Assembly (NCBI GenBank): GCA_003973385.1
Contig: QNYK01000106.1
Location: 20,753 to 84,752, forward strand
Length of the DNA: 64,000 bases
DNA from: Bacillota bacterium
GTDB taxonomy: Bacteria > Planctomycetota > UBA8108 > UBA1146
Direction of reading: 5' to 3'
Below are positions 39,636 through 49,186 of this stretch, in pieces (within the stretch, counting starts at the first letter, position 1; every line of letters begins with the position of its first letter). The notes below the pieces were generated by a model, which ran no database searches, was not told the DNA's origin, and saw only the letters and a program-made list of their open reading frames with translations. Both the position numbers and the translations under genes were made by a program.

Positions 39636-40273
39636 CGGGATGGATCCTGTTCGTCACGTCGTCGGGATTCCTGTTTTCGTTTCTGTTTCTGCATTTCCTT
39701 GCGCAGCGTCGAGCCGGACTTTCCAACCGCAGCACCTTCTGGATCCATCAGGTACGAGGCGAGCAGCAGCGGAATCGACTTGTAGTCCCACCGGTCCCCG
39801 AACAACTTCTGGTTGAGCTGATCTCGACGCTCGATGGAGCGTTTCCCCTCCGAGCTGAAGGTCTCGTCGGGACGAATTGCGAGGCACTCGATGGGCTTGG
39901 CTGCCCTGTGAACCAGGCAACTGTCTCCATCGAGCAGCGGGCAATCGTAGGGCTGGGCCTTGGTGGTATCACCGATGAACATCAGTGATCTCCCCATCTT
40001 CTGCAGCACCTGCTCGGCTTTCCCCTTGAGGTGTGGCTTTTCCGAGAAGGCGCGGCTGATATCGATCGCTTCCAGATCGGAAATTCTCATCCGATTCTGG
40101 GGTCTTCGGCAGCAGTGGGGATCGCGTTGGCCGTCAGCGCGAACCTTTCCTGAAGTGACCTCCTGGTCCTTCTCCAGAAACAGGGGTCCCCGCGAACGAT
40201 CGAGAGAAACCAGTGCGTCTTCGAGTGCGTGAGCACGGGAACTGGACCCTCGGCTGCCTCGCTTCTTCGCCAT
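39632..40273 (-). CDS. YkgJ-like Cys-cluster protein
   Basis: HCCRRPQNRMRISDLEAIDISRAF ... CPLLDGDSCLVHRAAKPIECLAI; 4-bp overlap with downstream FAD-dehydrogenase gene. Confidence 0.7.
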   Translation of the reverse strand: MAKKRGSRGSSSRAHALEDALVSLDRSRGPLFLEKDQEVTSGKVRADGQRDPHCCRRPQNRMRISDLEAIDISRAFSEKPHLKGKAEQVLQKMGRSLMFIGDTTKAQPYDCPLLDGDSCLVHRAAKPIECLAIRPDETFSSEGKRSIERRDQLNQKLFGDRWDYKSIPLLLASYLMDPEGAAVGKSGSTLRKEMQKQKRKQESRRRDEQDPSR

Positions 40274-40319
40274 TTCACCCTCCCAGCATCCATCTCTTGA
40301 TTCATCAGCGCACAGTGTA

Positions 40320-41579
40320 TCACGCCAGCGGTGATTCGCTCTCCCGACGAGCAGGTCCCTTGCCCAGCGAAAACATCACCGCAGCAGCGATGACCCACAG
40401 CACCATCGCGAATCCGAAGACATAGCGCGGATCTCCGGTCGCTTCGGAAAGAAAACCGCCTATCGGGTGGCCGATGAGCCCCCTGATACAGACCAGCGCA
40501 ACATGCACTGCCATGTATTCTCTTCCCTCATTGATCGATGCAAACGAGATGGGGCCGACATTCCATGCCAGGATCACCGCCGACATCGCGATCCCGAAGA
40601 CGATTTCAGCAACGATGAAACTGGCCGTCGAATCCGCGACGGCGAGCAATATTGCGTACAGCACCAGTCCTGAATACGCTCCACCTGAAAGCCAACCCGG
40701 ACCGATCCGGTCGATCATCTTACCGAAATAGGGTGTCAGGATGACAGCAGCGAGACTGACCAGCCCCTTCGTTCCCAGCAGAACTGGCCACGAGAGGTTG
40801 AGGAACTCGGCATCGACGGTCCAGATCGGCTTCGCGGTGACCAGTGCCATGAATCCTGTGCCGTACAGAATAAATCCGATCTCGTAGGTGAGAAAGCGGC
40901 GGTCACGAGAGAGAATCCTCCACAACGCACGGGCACTGTCGATCTTCGGCGCGTCGGTCGCCGATTTTTCTCGGCTACGAAGCGGAACCCTGGAAAAGAT
41001 GAAACAGGCAGCCCAGCCGGCGATGGCTGCGATGATGTAGAGCCACGGAAACGCATCGCTGTTGTAATGAAGCCAGACTCCAGCGCCGAGAGTGCCAATT
41101 CCAGAGAGCAGTGAGCCCCAGCGCTGCGCATACCCGAACAGGCTTCCACGGTTCTCATCGGTGTAGTTTCCTCGCAAGACGCCGTTCCATGCCGCCGTGA
41201 TCGGTACCGATGCGAGCGCCTGGATCGTCACCAGTACAAGGAACAGCCACGGCACCAACTCCTTGCCGCTCTCGGTTCTCCACCAGTCTCCTATCGAAGG
41301 CACCAGCAGCAGCCCGACCAACAACATGGGTAATCGGCCCAGAGTTGCGGCTCTGCGCAACAATCGACGCGGCCCTGTGCGAGATATCCAGTTTCCGAAG
41401 AATAATACTGCCCCCATCGACACGGCTGGAGCCATGACAATCAGCGTCAGCAGCAGCGTATCGACACCGAGCGCCTTACGAGCGATTTCCCCGGTCGACC
41501 ACATCAAACCACCGAAGACACCCTCGAAGAGGATCGCACGGACATGAAATCGGTAGGTCTGTTTTTCGATCTGATCCAA
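40320..41579 (-). CDS. MFS transporter
   Basis: 419 aa with about 12 hydrophobic segments; FEGVFGGLMWSTGEIARKALGVDTLLLTLIVMAP, GSLFGYAQRWGSLLSGIGTLGAGVWL. Confidence 0.8.
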   Translation of the reverse strand: MDQIEKQTYRFHVRAILFEGVFGGLMWSTGEIARKALGVDTLLLTLIVMAPAVSMGAVLFFGNWISRTGPRRLLRRAATLGRLPMLLVGLLLVPSIGDWWRTESGKELVPWLFLVLVTIQALASVPITAAWNGVLRGNYTDENRGSLFGYAQRWGSLLSGIGTLGAGVWLHYNSDAFPWLYIIAAIAGWAACFIFSRVPLRSREKSATDAPKIDSARALWRILSRDRRFLTYEIGFILYGTGFMALVTAKPIWTVDAEFLNLSWPVLLGTKGLVSLAAVILTPYFGKMIDRIGPGWLSGGAYSGLVLYAILLAVADSTASFIVAEIVFGIAMSAVILAWNVGPISFASINEGREYMAVHVALVCIRGLIGHPIGGFLSEATGDPRYVFGFAMVLWVIAAAVMFSLGKGPARRESESPLA

Positions 41580-41793
41580 GGAAGCCCATCATCTCTGTTG
41601 AAACTGAAATCCATCCTTCGATGGAAGAGCCAGCGATCTTGCACCAGTGACTTCACTGCAGTCCAGCAGACCTCTCAAAAGGAGACAGATCTTGGTGGAA
41701 ATCCCCTCGAGGATGCTTCACCATCCGGAGACAAGATGAGACCAATCCATCGAGTAACAGCGTTCTTCTAGCCAAGACGCAGGGAGTGAAAAC

Positions 41794-42447
41794 ATGGGCA
41801 GAATGTGTTTACTTGTTCTGAGCATCTCTTTGATGGCCTGTGGCTGCGGAATTGTGCTCAGACCAACTCTTCAGGGATCTGGAAACTCCGCTACTCAGAT
41901 CCGAGAAGTTAGCTCCTTTGATCGAGTCGAACTGGATGGACTCTTCGACACGACCATATCCATCGGTGCCGAACAGAGCGTCACGATCACAGCCGACGAC
42001 AATCTGATCGAGATTGTTCGTACAAGTGTCAGTGGCGGGGAACTGCAGATCGACACAACCGGTTCGTTTGGCACCAAGATCGGAATACAGGTTGCCATCG
42101 TGATGCCCGTTCTGGTTGCCTGTCAAAAGGACGGAACCGGAAGCCTGCAGATCATCGACTTCCAGGGAGAAGAACTTGAAATCTCGCAATTTGGTATCGG
42201 AGACATCTCTGCACGAGGATCGGTGGGCATCGTCCAGGCTTCTACTCATGGCATCGGCAGCATCGAACTGACCGAGTTGATTGCCAGGGAGGCCATCGTG
42301 GCAACCCATGGAATCGGCGACATCGAAGTGTATGCCACGAACAAGATCTCTGCGGAGATCAATGGAATCGGAACCATCACGGTTCACGGTGATCCAGATG
42401 AGAGATCGTCGCGTCTCAATGGCATCGGCGACCTGATATTCGACTGA
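41794..42447 (+). CDS. DUF2807 (head GIN) domain lipoprotein
   Basis: ISLMACGCG lipobox; REVSSFDRVELDGLFDTTISIGAEQSVTITADDNLIEIV; GIG(S/D)IE repeats. Confidence 0.8.
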   Translation: MGRMCLLVLSISLMACGCGIVLRPTLQGSGNSATQIREVSSFDRVELDGLFDTTISIGAEQSVTITADDNLIEIVRTSVSGGELQIDTTGSFGTKIGIQVAIVMPVLVACQKDGTGSLQIIDFQGEELEISQFGIGDISARGSVGIVQASTHGIGSIELTELIAREAIVATHGIGDIEVYATNKISAEINGIGTITVHGDPDERSSRLNGIGDLIFD

Positions 42448-42470
42448 CAGTCACTCGGAAGAGGGGACAG

Positions 42471-42890
42471 ATGAGCTGGATCTGGGCCGCGCTGGGTGGA
42501 GCTGCAGGTGCCTCGTTGCGCTTCGGGATCTATCAGTGGCTGAATCGAAGCGGATCCTCTCCCATCGAGGTGGTCGCGCCCGCAGCAGTGGTGCCCACAG
42601 CAGCCGGGACCCTGGTGGTGAATCTGCTCGGCTCTCTACTGATCGGGCTGGTGGTCGGTTTCTTCGATGCAAAATCGATCACCGATGAGCGCCTGCGCAT
42701 CTTTCTGGTCGTGGGTGTGCTGGGCGGGTTCACAACGATGAGCGCACTCGGTCTCGAAGGATGGCAACTGCTGCGCGAAGGACACACCATGAAGATGTTG
42801 CTCTTGATGCTGGGGCAATGTGTCGGCTGCGTCCTGCTTGCCGCGGCGGGATGGGCGCTGGCCCGGGTCCTGACAGGAGCTTCCAGCTGA
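42471..42890 (+). CDS. crcB: CrcB/Fluc-like fluoride exporter family protein
   Basis: GGAAGASLRFGIYQWL; GTLVVNLLGSLLIGLVVG; LGGFTTMSALGLEGWQLL. Confidence 0.8.
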   Translation: MSWIWAALGGAAGASLRFGIYQWLNRSGSSPIEVVAPAAVVPTAAGTLVVNLLGSLLIGLVVGFFDAKSITDERLRIFLVVGVLGGFTTMSALGLEGWQLLREGHTMKMLLLMLGQCVGCVLLAAAGWALARVLTGASS

Positions 42891-43106
42891 TCAGCGTTCC
42901 TCGCCGATGGAGACGATGTACTGCTGACCCTCGAAGTTGACCCGATCACCGTTTCTGAGCACGCGACCGCGCCTCGTCTCGACCTCACCGTTGACCTCGA
43001 CCTCACCTTCGATGATGCAGATCTTTGCCTCTCCACCACTCCCGCATAGGCCCTTCCACTTGAGAAACTGCGACAGTTTTATCGTCTCGCCTGGTTGTCG
43101 GGTCAT
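42891..43106 (-). CDS. S4 RNA-binding domain protein (YbcJ/YaaA-like)
   Basis: IKLSQFLKWKGLCGSGGEAKICIIEGEVEVNGEVETRRGRVLRNGDRVNFEGQQYIV. Confidence 0.85.
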   Translation of the reverse strand: MTRQPGETIKLSQFLKWKGLCGSGGEAKICIIEGEVEVNGEVETRRGRVLRNGDRVNFEGQQYIVSIGEER

Positions 43107-43234
43107 GGTCTGCTCCAACTAGATCCAACTGCAGGAGGACCACCGGCCCCCAGCCGCTCGATCAACGCACCCATCACCAGCGCGAGGAGGGAACGACACG
43201 AATTGCCGGTACACAGGAACAAAACGGATGGCAC
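43103..43234 (-). pseudogene. truncated LMW protein-tyrosine-phosphatase/ArsC-like N-terminal fragment (43 aa)
   Basis: Reverse translation from GTG: VPSVLFLCTGNSCRSLLALVMGALIERLGAGGPPAVGSSWSRP*; CX5R P-loop CTGNSCR; stop overlaps the S4 gene start (ATGA). Confidence 0.6.
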
Positions 43235-43326
43235 TGGATCTCCCGACGATTTGGGTTCTGATCGAAGTAGCACGATAGCAGCAGCACATCTGCAGTGTAC
43301 CCTGCACATCGAGAGAGGAGAGACAA

Positions 43327-43905
43327 ATGGAGCTCACGGTCGAAGAGGCAGTATCACTTTCATCACTCTGGATGCCCATCCTGCTGTCGGGGGTATTCAT
43401 CTTCATCGCCAGTTCGGTTCTTCACATGATCGTCCAGATCCACAACAAGGATTACCAGTCCCTGCCCGGGGAAGAGTCGATCCGCGATGCCATCCGTGGC
43501 CAGAAGATATCTCCTGGTCTGTATGTGTTCCCGCATTGCCATTCGATGAAGGAGATGGGGACTCCTGAACACATGGAGAAGTTGAATCAGGGGCCCAACG
43601 GATTTCTGACCATCACCCCCGATGGCCCTCCCGCGATGGGAAAGAACCTCTTTCTGTGGTTTCTCTACGCCCTGTTGATCAGCATCTTCGTCGGCTACCT
43701 CACCTCGATCTCTGTCGCTTCGGGAGCATCCTTCAAGGAGGTGTTCCGGATCGCCGCCACGGCGGCAGTACTCGGGCACTGTGTTCCCTCCATCTGTGAT
43801 TCGATCTGGAAGTGCATTCCCTGGCCTGTGACATTCAAATTCATCATCGATGGTGCCATTTACAGCGCCATCACGGCGGCTACATTTGGTTGGTTGTGGC
43901 CCTAG
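43327..43905 (+). CDS. hypothetical membrane protein
   Basis: 192 aa, hydrophobic segments MPILLSGVFIFIASSVLHMIV, FLWFLYALLISIFVGYLT, FIIDGAIYSAITAATFGWLW. Confidence 0.65.
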   Translation: MELTVEEAVSLSSLWMPILLSGVFIFIASSVLHMIVQIHNKDYQSLPGEESIRDAIRGQKISPGLYVFPHCHSMKEMGTPEHMEKLNQGPNGFLTITPDGPPAMGKNLFLWFLYALLISIFVGYLTSISVASGASFKEVFRIAATAAVLGHCVPSICDSIWKCIPWPVTFKFIIDGAIYSAITAATFGWLWP

Positions 43906-43951
43906 AGAAGGTGACCGTACGAGTGGATCCTCGTTGGACAAGGAGCTGTTG

Positions 43952-45433
43952 ATGATGATCAGTGGGTTGATCTCGTTACTGTGCCTGACGACGTCGGTGG
44001 AGATCCCCGAGGTGGAGGGAAAGAAACCCGCCCCCGTCAACATCGTCTACATCCTTGCGGATGATCTCGGCTACCGGGAACTGGGTTGCTACGGCCAGGA
44101 AAAGATCCGGACGCCCAGACTCGATCGACTCGCATCCGAGGGGATGCGCTTCACCCAGCATTATTCCGGCGCCCCGGTCTGCGCATCATCTCGATGCGTT
44201 TTGATGACGGGTCTTCACTGCGGCCATTCACTGGTTCGAAACAACTGGGAAAATGGCGGCTGGGGCGAAAACCAGCCCGAGGGACAGTATCCGCTGCCGG
44301 CCGGCACCTTCACGATGGCGAGGATGCTCCACGATGCTGGTTATGCCACCGGCGTCTTCGGCAAGTGGGGTCTCGGTGGACCGGGAACGACCGGCGCACC
44401 GGAAAATCAGGGGTTCGACACCTCATGCACCGTCAACTGCCAGCGCAAGGCGCATAATTTCTATCCCAATCACCTCTGGAAAAATGGCGAGAAGATGGTG
44501 CTGCCCGGTAACGGCTGGTTCAAGGCGCACCAGAAGATCGCTGCACCGCTCGCAAATGACTCGGAGTACTACCAGCGATACCTCGGTGAGACCTACTCAC
44601 CTGATGTTTTTCTTGAAGAAGCGCTCTCCTTCATCGATGAAAACTCTGATCGGCCCTTTTTTCTCTACTACCCCAGCCCCATCCCCCATGTGGCACTACA
44701 GGTTCCGGTCGAAGAACTCGATGCCTATCCACGAGAATGGGATGAGAAGCCCTACCTCGGTGGCAGTTACTTACCGCATCCACGCCCGCGAGCCGCCTAT
44801 GCCGCGATGATCACCCACCTCGACAAGGAGGTAGGTGCCATCCTCGACCGTCTCGAACAGCACGGTCTGACCGACAACACCATCGTCATGTTCACCAGTG
44901 ATAACGGCACGACCTGGGCCGGAGGAGCGGACCATCAGTTCTTCGAAAGCACCCGTGGGCTCAGTGGACTCAAGGGCAGCGTACTGGAGGGAGGCATCCG
45001 GGTCCCTCTCGTCGTGCGCTGGCCAGGAAGGATCAAGGCCGGGAGCGTCAGCGAGTTCCCCTCCTCATTCCCCGACATGATGCCCACCGTTGCGGAGATC
45101 GCCGGGATCGGGTTCGACCGTCCTGTCGACGGCGACAGCCTGATGCCCGCCTTTGGTGGTGCAAACCCTGCTCGTGAGAATGATCTCTACTGGGAACACG
45201 GTGATCAGCAGGCGCTACGCCACGGCGACTGGAAACTGGTTCGGCGAAGACTGTCGAAGAAGAACCCTCAAACACAACTCTTTGATCTGTCCGCCGATCC
45301 CGGAGAAAAGAAGAACCTTGCCAAAGAGCGGCCGGAGATCCTCAAGATGATGATCGAGAGGGCCGCAGCAACCCGCTTCCCTTCGCTGATCTTTCCCAAT
45401 CCAGGAATCGACAAACTCGCCAGCACGGAATGA
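43952..45433 (+). CDS. sulfatase (arylsulfatase family)
   Basis: VNIVYILADDLGYRELGCYGQEKIRTPRLDRLASEGMRFTQHYSGAPVCASSRCVLMTGLHCGHS; FTSDNGTT. Confidence 0.9.
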   Translation: MMISGLISLLCLTTSVEIPEVEGKKPAPVNIVYILADDLGYRELGCYGQEKIRTPRLDRLASEGMRFTQHYSGAPVCASSRCVLMTGLHCGHSLVRNNWENGGWGENQPEGQYPLPAGTFTMARMLHDAGYATGVFGKWGLGGPGTTGAPENQGFDTSCTVNCQRKAHNFYPNHLWKNGEKMVLPGNGWFKAHQKIAAPLANDSEYYQRYLGETYSPDVFLEEALSFIDENSDRPFFLYYPSPIPHVALQVPVEELDAYPREWDEKPYLGGSYLPHPRPRAAYAAMITHLDKEVGAILDRLEQHGLTDNTIVMFTSDNGTTWAGGADHQFFESTRGLSGLKGSVLEGGIRVPLVVRWPGRIKAGSVSEFPSSFPDMMPTVAEIAGIGFDRPVDGDSLMPAFGGANPARENDLYWEHGDQQALRHGDWKLVRRRLSKKNPQTQLFDLSADPGEKKNLAKERPEILKMMIERAAATRFPSLIFPNPGIDKLASTE

Positions 45434-45450
45434 TCCGTGCTGGCGAGTTT
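45413..45450. terminator. 17-bp perfect inverted repeat, possible bidirectional terminator between convergent genes
   Basis: AAACTCGCCAGCACGGA-ATGA-TCCGTGCTGGCGAGTTT; sulfatase stop TGA (45431..45433) lies in the loop. Confidence 0.55.
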
Positions 45451-45480
45451 GGACGACCACCCCGTCGAATCACATCGGGG

Positions 45481-48400
45481 TCAGGGACAGCCTGCATCCG
45501 GGAAGGGTGCCGCTGGTGGTTCCCCTGAATTGAACAGATAGAGCAGCAGGTAGATCGCATCCGAGATGTCGATCGCTCCGTCAGCGTTGGTATCGCCTGC
45601 CTCTTCGGGATTCGGTTGGCCTCCAGCGGCGAACAGGTAATCGAGAAGAAAGATCGTATCCGAGATATCGATGGCACCGGAACTGTTGGTGTCTCCTCGG
45701 ATGAATGGATTGGCGCATGGACTCGGAGGCAGCATCCACTCGAGGATCCGTGCCAGCAGTGGAGTACGATCTGCAGCCACGACGGACGAGAACGGAAATG
45801 CCAGCACCGCCGCCTTGTGCCCCTGATCGACCGTCACCACTGCGGCCCCGCCCCCTTGAAGTGTCCCCGTGCCCGATGCCGGGTCGTAGGAGAACGCCTT
45901 CTGTGCCGGTGGCAGCGGAGTCATTTCCGACTGGTAGACACCGCTCGACAGTTGCAGGTCGAGGCCATCCCCGAGCGGATTTCCCGGCTCTCCCAGTAAA
46001 CCTGGCAGGTCCATATCCCACTGCTCGTGCTGGAGGAACAGGTAGTTGGTGAACAGGGCAGTAGTGTCGAGATATGCGGTGGCGTAGGCTCCCGAGAGCA
46101 CCAGGTTGCCACCGGCCTGCAGGTATTCCATCAGCAGTGCCTGGCGCGCGGGACCCAGTTGATCGGGGAAGCCGCTGTGGAAGTAACCGACCGGCCACAT
46201 CACGACACCGTCGGTATATTCAGCGAGCAACCCGGTGGTCACCGGACCATCGACAAACGGATCCCATGCCTGGTAGCCGATACCGAGACCATCGAGAACA
46301 TCCAGGTAACTGTCTTGATACCCCGTATTTCCAGCATCGAAGTAGCCATTGATCACCAGGATGTCGATGCTGGACTCGACCATCACTTCTAGCGATGGCA
46401 ACGATTCGTTGTCGGAGGCATCGATCGCAGTGATCACGTAGTGGAGTACGCCCGCTCCCGCTTCGCTGTCGACAAACACGTTTTCCAGCAGTGGAAGCGG
46501 ATTCACCAGCGAGTAAGGCCCGCCGGAAACCACAGATCGATGGACGAAATAGCCACTCAGATCGGGCTCCGGATTTGCATCCCAGGAGAGCGTCACGCTT
46601 CCATTGGCCGAGACCGCAACGACTCCGGTCGGAGCCGAAGGTGCGACCACATCTGCTGCCGTTGCAGAGTAGGGCCCCTCGAACACCACGGTCGATGTCG
46701 CCAGATCTGCCGAGACGGTGGTCTCGCCGAACCACGCCACCGCTGAGGTCATGTTGTCGGAGAGCCCGGTGAGTTGCCCCAGTTGGTCATCGAGCGCCAG
46801 GTCCGTCGATTCCCGGTAATCTTCAATCGGCTGGCCGCCAAGGGGGGTCGTCTCGCTGTACTGGTAATGGAAACGATTTGCCCAGACATGGAACGCCCCA
46901 CCTGCTGGCAGGACCGACTGAAGCTGCGTCAACAGCTGGCCTGCGTTGTCGTTGGCCAGTGTGGTCGGCGTCGGAGTGGTCGGAACATCTTCGGCAAATA
47001 GCCCTGTGCCCTGTTGAAGCAGAGCAATCTGAGCGTCGATGAAACTGTCGTAGTCCACTTGCAGCTGCGGATCATTCGCCATCAACGCATACAACGCATC
47101 GAGAACCACGATGTCGTTTCCGAGCATCGCATCGAAGAGAGCCACCAGTAGATCGGGACGCTGTTCTTCGAGGAACTCGAAGTACACGCCGGCGTACCTG
47201 TAGAAGGTGAACGATCCATAGGTCGCACTGGTGATGTCGGCCACCGTCAGACGAGAAGTGTCCCCTGAAATCTGATCGAGCAGAATTCCTCGTGGCAGTA
47301 CCCCGTTGATTCGAGTCGCACCGACCAGGTATTCCGCCAACCCCTCGTTGTACCAGACCAGTCGATTCCCTTCGTACAGGGTTCCAGACTCGCCGAAACT
47401 CCCTGTGATCAGGTATCGGCTGTCGAGGAAGTGCGTGTACTCGTGACGGAGCAGTTCTTCCAGGGTGTAGATGCTCTGAGCTGGTGTTCTGTCGTAGGTG
47501 AAGAGAGTCCCCCACCCCTCGATGAAGATGCCGCCGTTGTTGGTCGAGAGACCGTACAAGAACGGTTGATAGGTCCAGTAATCCTGGGGACTGCCGTAGA
47601 TCACCAGCGTCAGCACTTCATTGGTGTCTCCGGGAACCGCCTCGAGGGCACCACTCTTCCTGTAGAACTGGCTCTCGACCTCCTGGATGGCGTCATAGAG
47701 TTCGTTCGCCACGGCGAGGTCGATCGCCGTCAGGAATTTCAGCCGTCCTTGATCGAACAGAAACTCATTGGGAAGTGCGATCGCCATCACATCTGCGCGG
47801 ATCTGGACCAGGTCCAGTGAACCCCCGCCATAGAGGAGGCCATCAAACTGCATATCCAGGTCAGTGACCGCCCTCAACCACGGTCCGGAGTACGGAACGT
47901 GCAGGTTGTAGGCCTGCGTGAGGATGTCGTGCGCCGCATCCCTCGTCGTCGGTTCCAGGAAGGCTAGCCGGTTCATCACCCACAGGGCATTGAGCACGAC
48001 ATACTCGCTATCCGCGCTGTAAGTAGTATCGAGGGCCATCACCCCAACTGCTGCCACCAGGCCCGGTGGCACTGCGGAATACCATGGGCTGCTGACACCA
48101 CCGGCACTGTTTTCATTACCGATCTGGCGGGCGAGAGTGAAGAGGCAACGATACGCCAGCAGCCGTTCCTGATAATCGTTCTCATGGGCCAGATCGGACG
48201 AATATCGCTCGAGCACGGCCTGGAGTTGATCGATCAGTTGTACGCTGGCATTGGTGCTGTCGATGCTCACCAGCCATTGCGACAGCAATGACAAAGGAGG
48301 ATTCACGGTGATCAGCGCTGGCTGCTGACCGATGGTGACCATCGCCTGCACTGCCGCGGCAAAGGTCGGGTCGTCGTATGTCACGCTCGCCTGGTAAAAC

Positions 48401-48948
48401 TGGTGATAGAAAGCGATCTGGTAGAAGTAGCACATCCGACGCAGCCGCTCGGCATTGACGAGCAGGTCGAGAGCCTCCACCTCGATGGTGGCTGCGATCA
48501 ACATGACATTGCCAGGTGAGATCGCTGTTTGCACATCGCCGTCAAAGGTCCACAACTGGTCGAGGCAAGCGTCGGTACTGGTGGCCACCATTTCGACGAA
48601 CGCGGCACCGGTTGCCGCCGCAAAGTCGGCTGATGTACAGGGGCCAGTCGGGAAGCTCGTGGGTGCTGAACCAGATCCTCCACCTGAAGATGGCGAACCC
48701 GCTCTGGCAGCGAACTGGATATCGCGGCCGCATCCTCGCACAAGTTGTGTCATCGCTTGATCCGGGTCCACTGCATGGCCACCGCTACAAGGCGCATCGA
48801 GGGCGCCGGTTTCGGATTTGAGATCTCCTGTAGGCGGCACCAGATGCAAAAGTTGTCCCTGAGGCGAGGCCTGAGTTGCCGGAGGCGGCGCCTGACCGGA
48901 CGCAGCAGTCACGCAGAGGCACAGGATGGCCAGCGAAAATTTGTACAT
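45481..48948 (-). CDS. exported M9 (microbial collagenase-like) metallopeptidase with FnIII-like and dockerin-like C-terminal domains
   Basis: GLSTNNGGIFIEGWGTLFTYDR, ELLRHEYTHFLDSRYLI (HEXXH), WYNEGLAEYL; APTGVVAVSANGSVTLSWDANPEPDLSGYFVHRS; FIRGDTNSSGAIDISDTIFLLDYLF. Confidence 0.8.
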   Translation of the reverse strand: MYKFSLAILCLCVTAASGQAPPPATQASPQGQLLHLVPPTGDLKSETGALDAPCSGGHAVDPDQAMTQLVRGCGRDIQFAARAGSPSSGGGSGSAPTSFPTGPCTSADFAAATGAAFVEMVATSTDACLDQLWTFDGDVQTAISPGNVMLIAATIEVEALDLLVNAERLRRMCYFYQIAFYHQFYQASVTYDDPTFAAAVQAMVTIGQQPALITVNPPLSLLSQWLVSIDSTNASVQLIDQLQAVLERYSSDLAHENDYQERLLAYRCLFTLARQIGNENSAGGVSSPWYSAVPPGLVAAVGVMALDTTYSADSEYVVLNALWVMNRLAFLEPTTRDAAHDILTQAYNLHVPYSGPWLRAVTDLDMQFDGLLYGGGSLDLVQIRADVMAIALPNEFLFDQGRLKFLTAIDLAVANELYDAIQEVESQFYRKSGALEAVPGDTNEVLTLVIYGSPQDYWTYQPFLYGLSTNNGGIFIEGWGTLFTYDRTPAQSIYTLEELLRHEYTHFLDSRYLITGSFGESGTLYEGNRLVWYNEGLAEYLVGATRINGVLPRGILLDQISGDTSRLTVADITSATYGSFTFYRYAGVYFEFLEEQRPDLLVALFDAMLGNDIVVLDALYALMANDPQLQVDYDSFIDAQIALLQQGTGLFAEDVPTTPTPTTLANDNAGQLLTQLQSVLPAGGAFHVWANRFHYQYSETTPLGGQPIEDYRESTDLALDDQLGQLTGLSDNMTSAVAWFGETTVSADLATSTVVFEGPYSATAADVVAPSAPTGVVAVSANGSVTLSWDANPEPDLSGYFVHRSVVSGGPYSLVNPLPLLENVFVDSEAGAGVLHYVITAIDASDNESLPSLEVMVESSIDILVINGYFDAGNTGYQDSYLDVLDGLGIGYQAWDPFVDGPVTTGLLAEYTDGVVMWPVGYFHSGFPDQLGPARQALLMEYLQAGGNLVLSGAYATAYLDTTALFTNYLFLQHEQWDMDLPGLLGEPGNPLGDGLDLQLSSGVYQSEMTPLPPAQKAFSYDPASGTGTLQGGGAAVVTVDQGHKAAVLAFPFSSVVAADRTPLLARILEWMLPPSPCANPFIRGDTNSSGAIDISDTIFLLDYLFAAGGQPNPEEAGDTNADGAIDISDAIYLLLYLFNSGEPPAAPFPDAGCP

Positions 48949-49186
48949 GACTATTTCGATCCCATAGGAGAAGAGCCTGTACCGGGGGAGTTCGAAAACA
49001 AGATGACCGCTGGTGGTCGGGGGCTGAATCAACCCCTGGTACTGACCAAACTTTATCGCGATCCCAGTGAGCCATCCATCGAGTTCCCCTGCTAGTATCA
49101 GGATTGGATCCCCGTGAGCACCGCATGTCTCCCATCAGAGACTCGAAGTACTATCATGCCAGTAGTCTTCAGTGGTGAAGTGGGGA

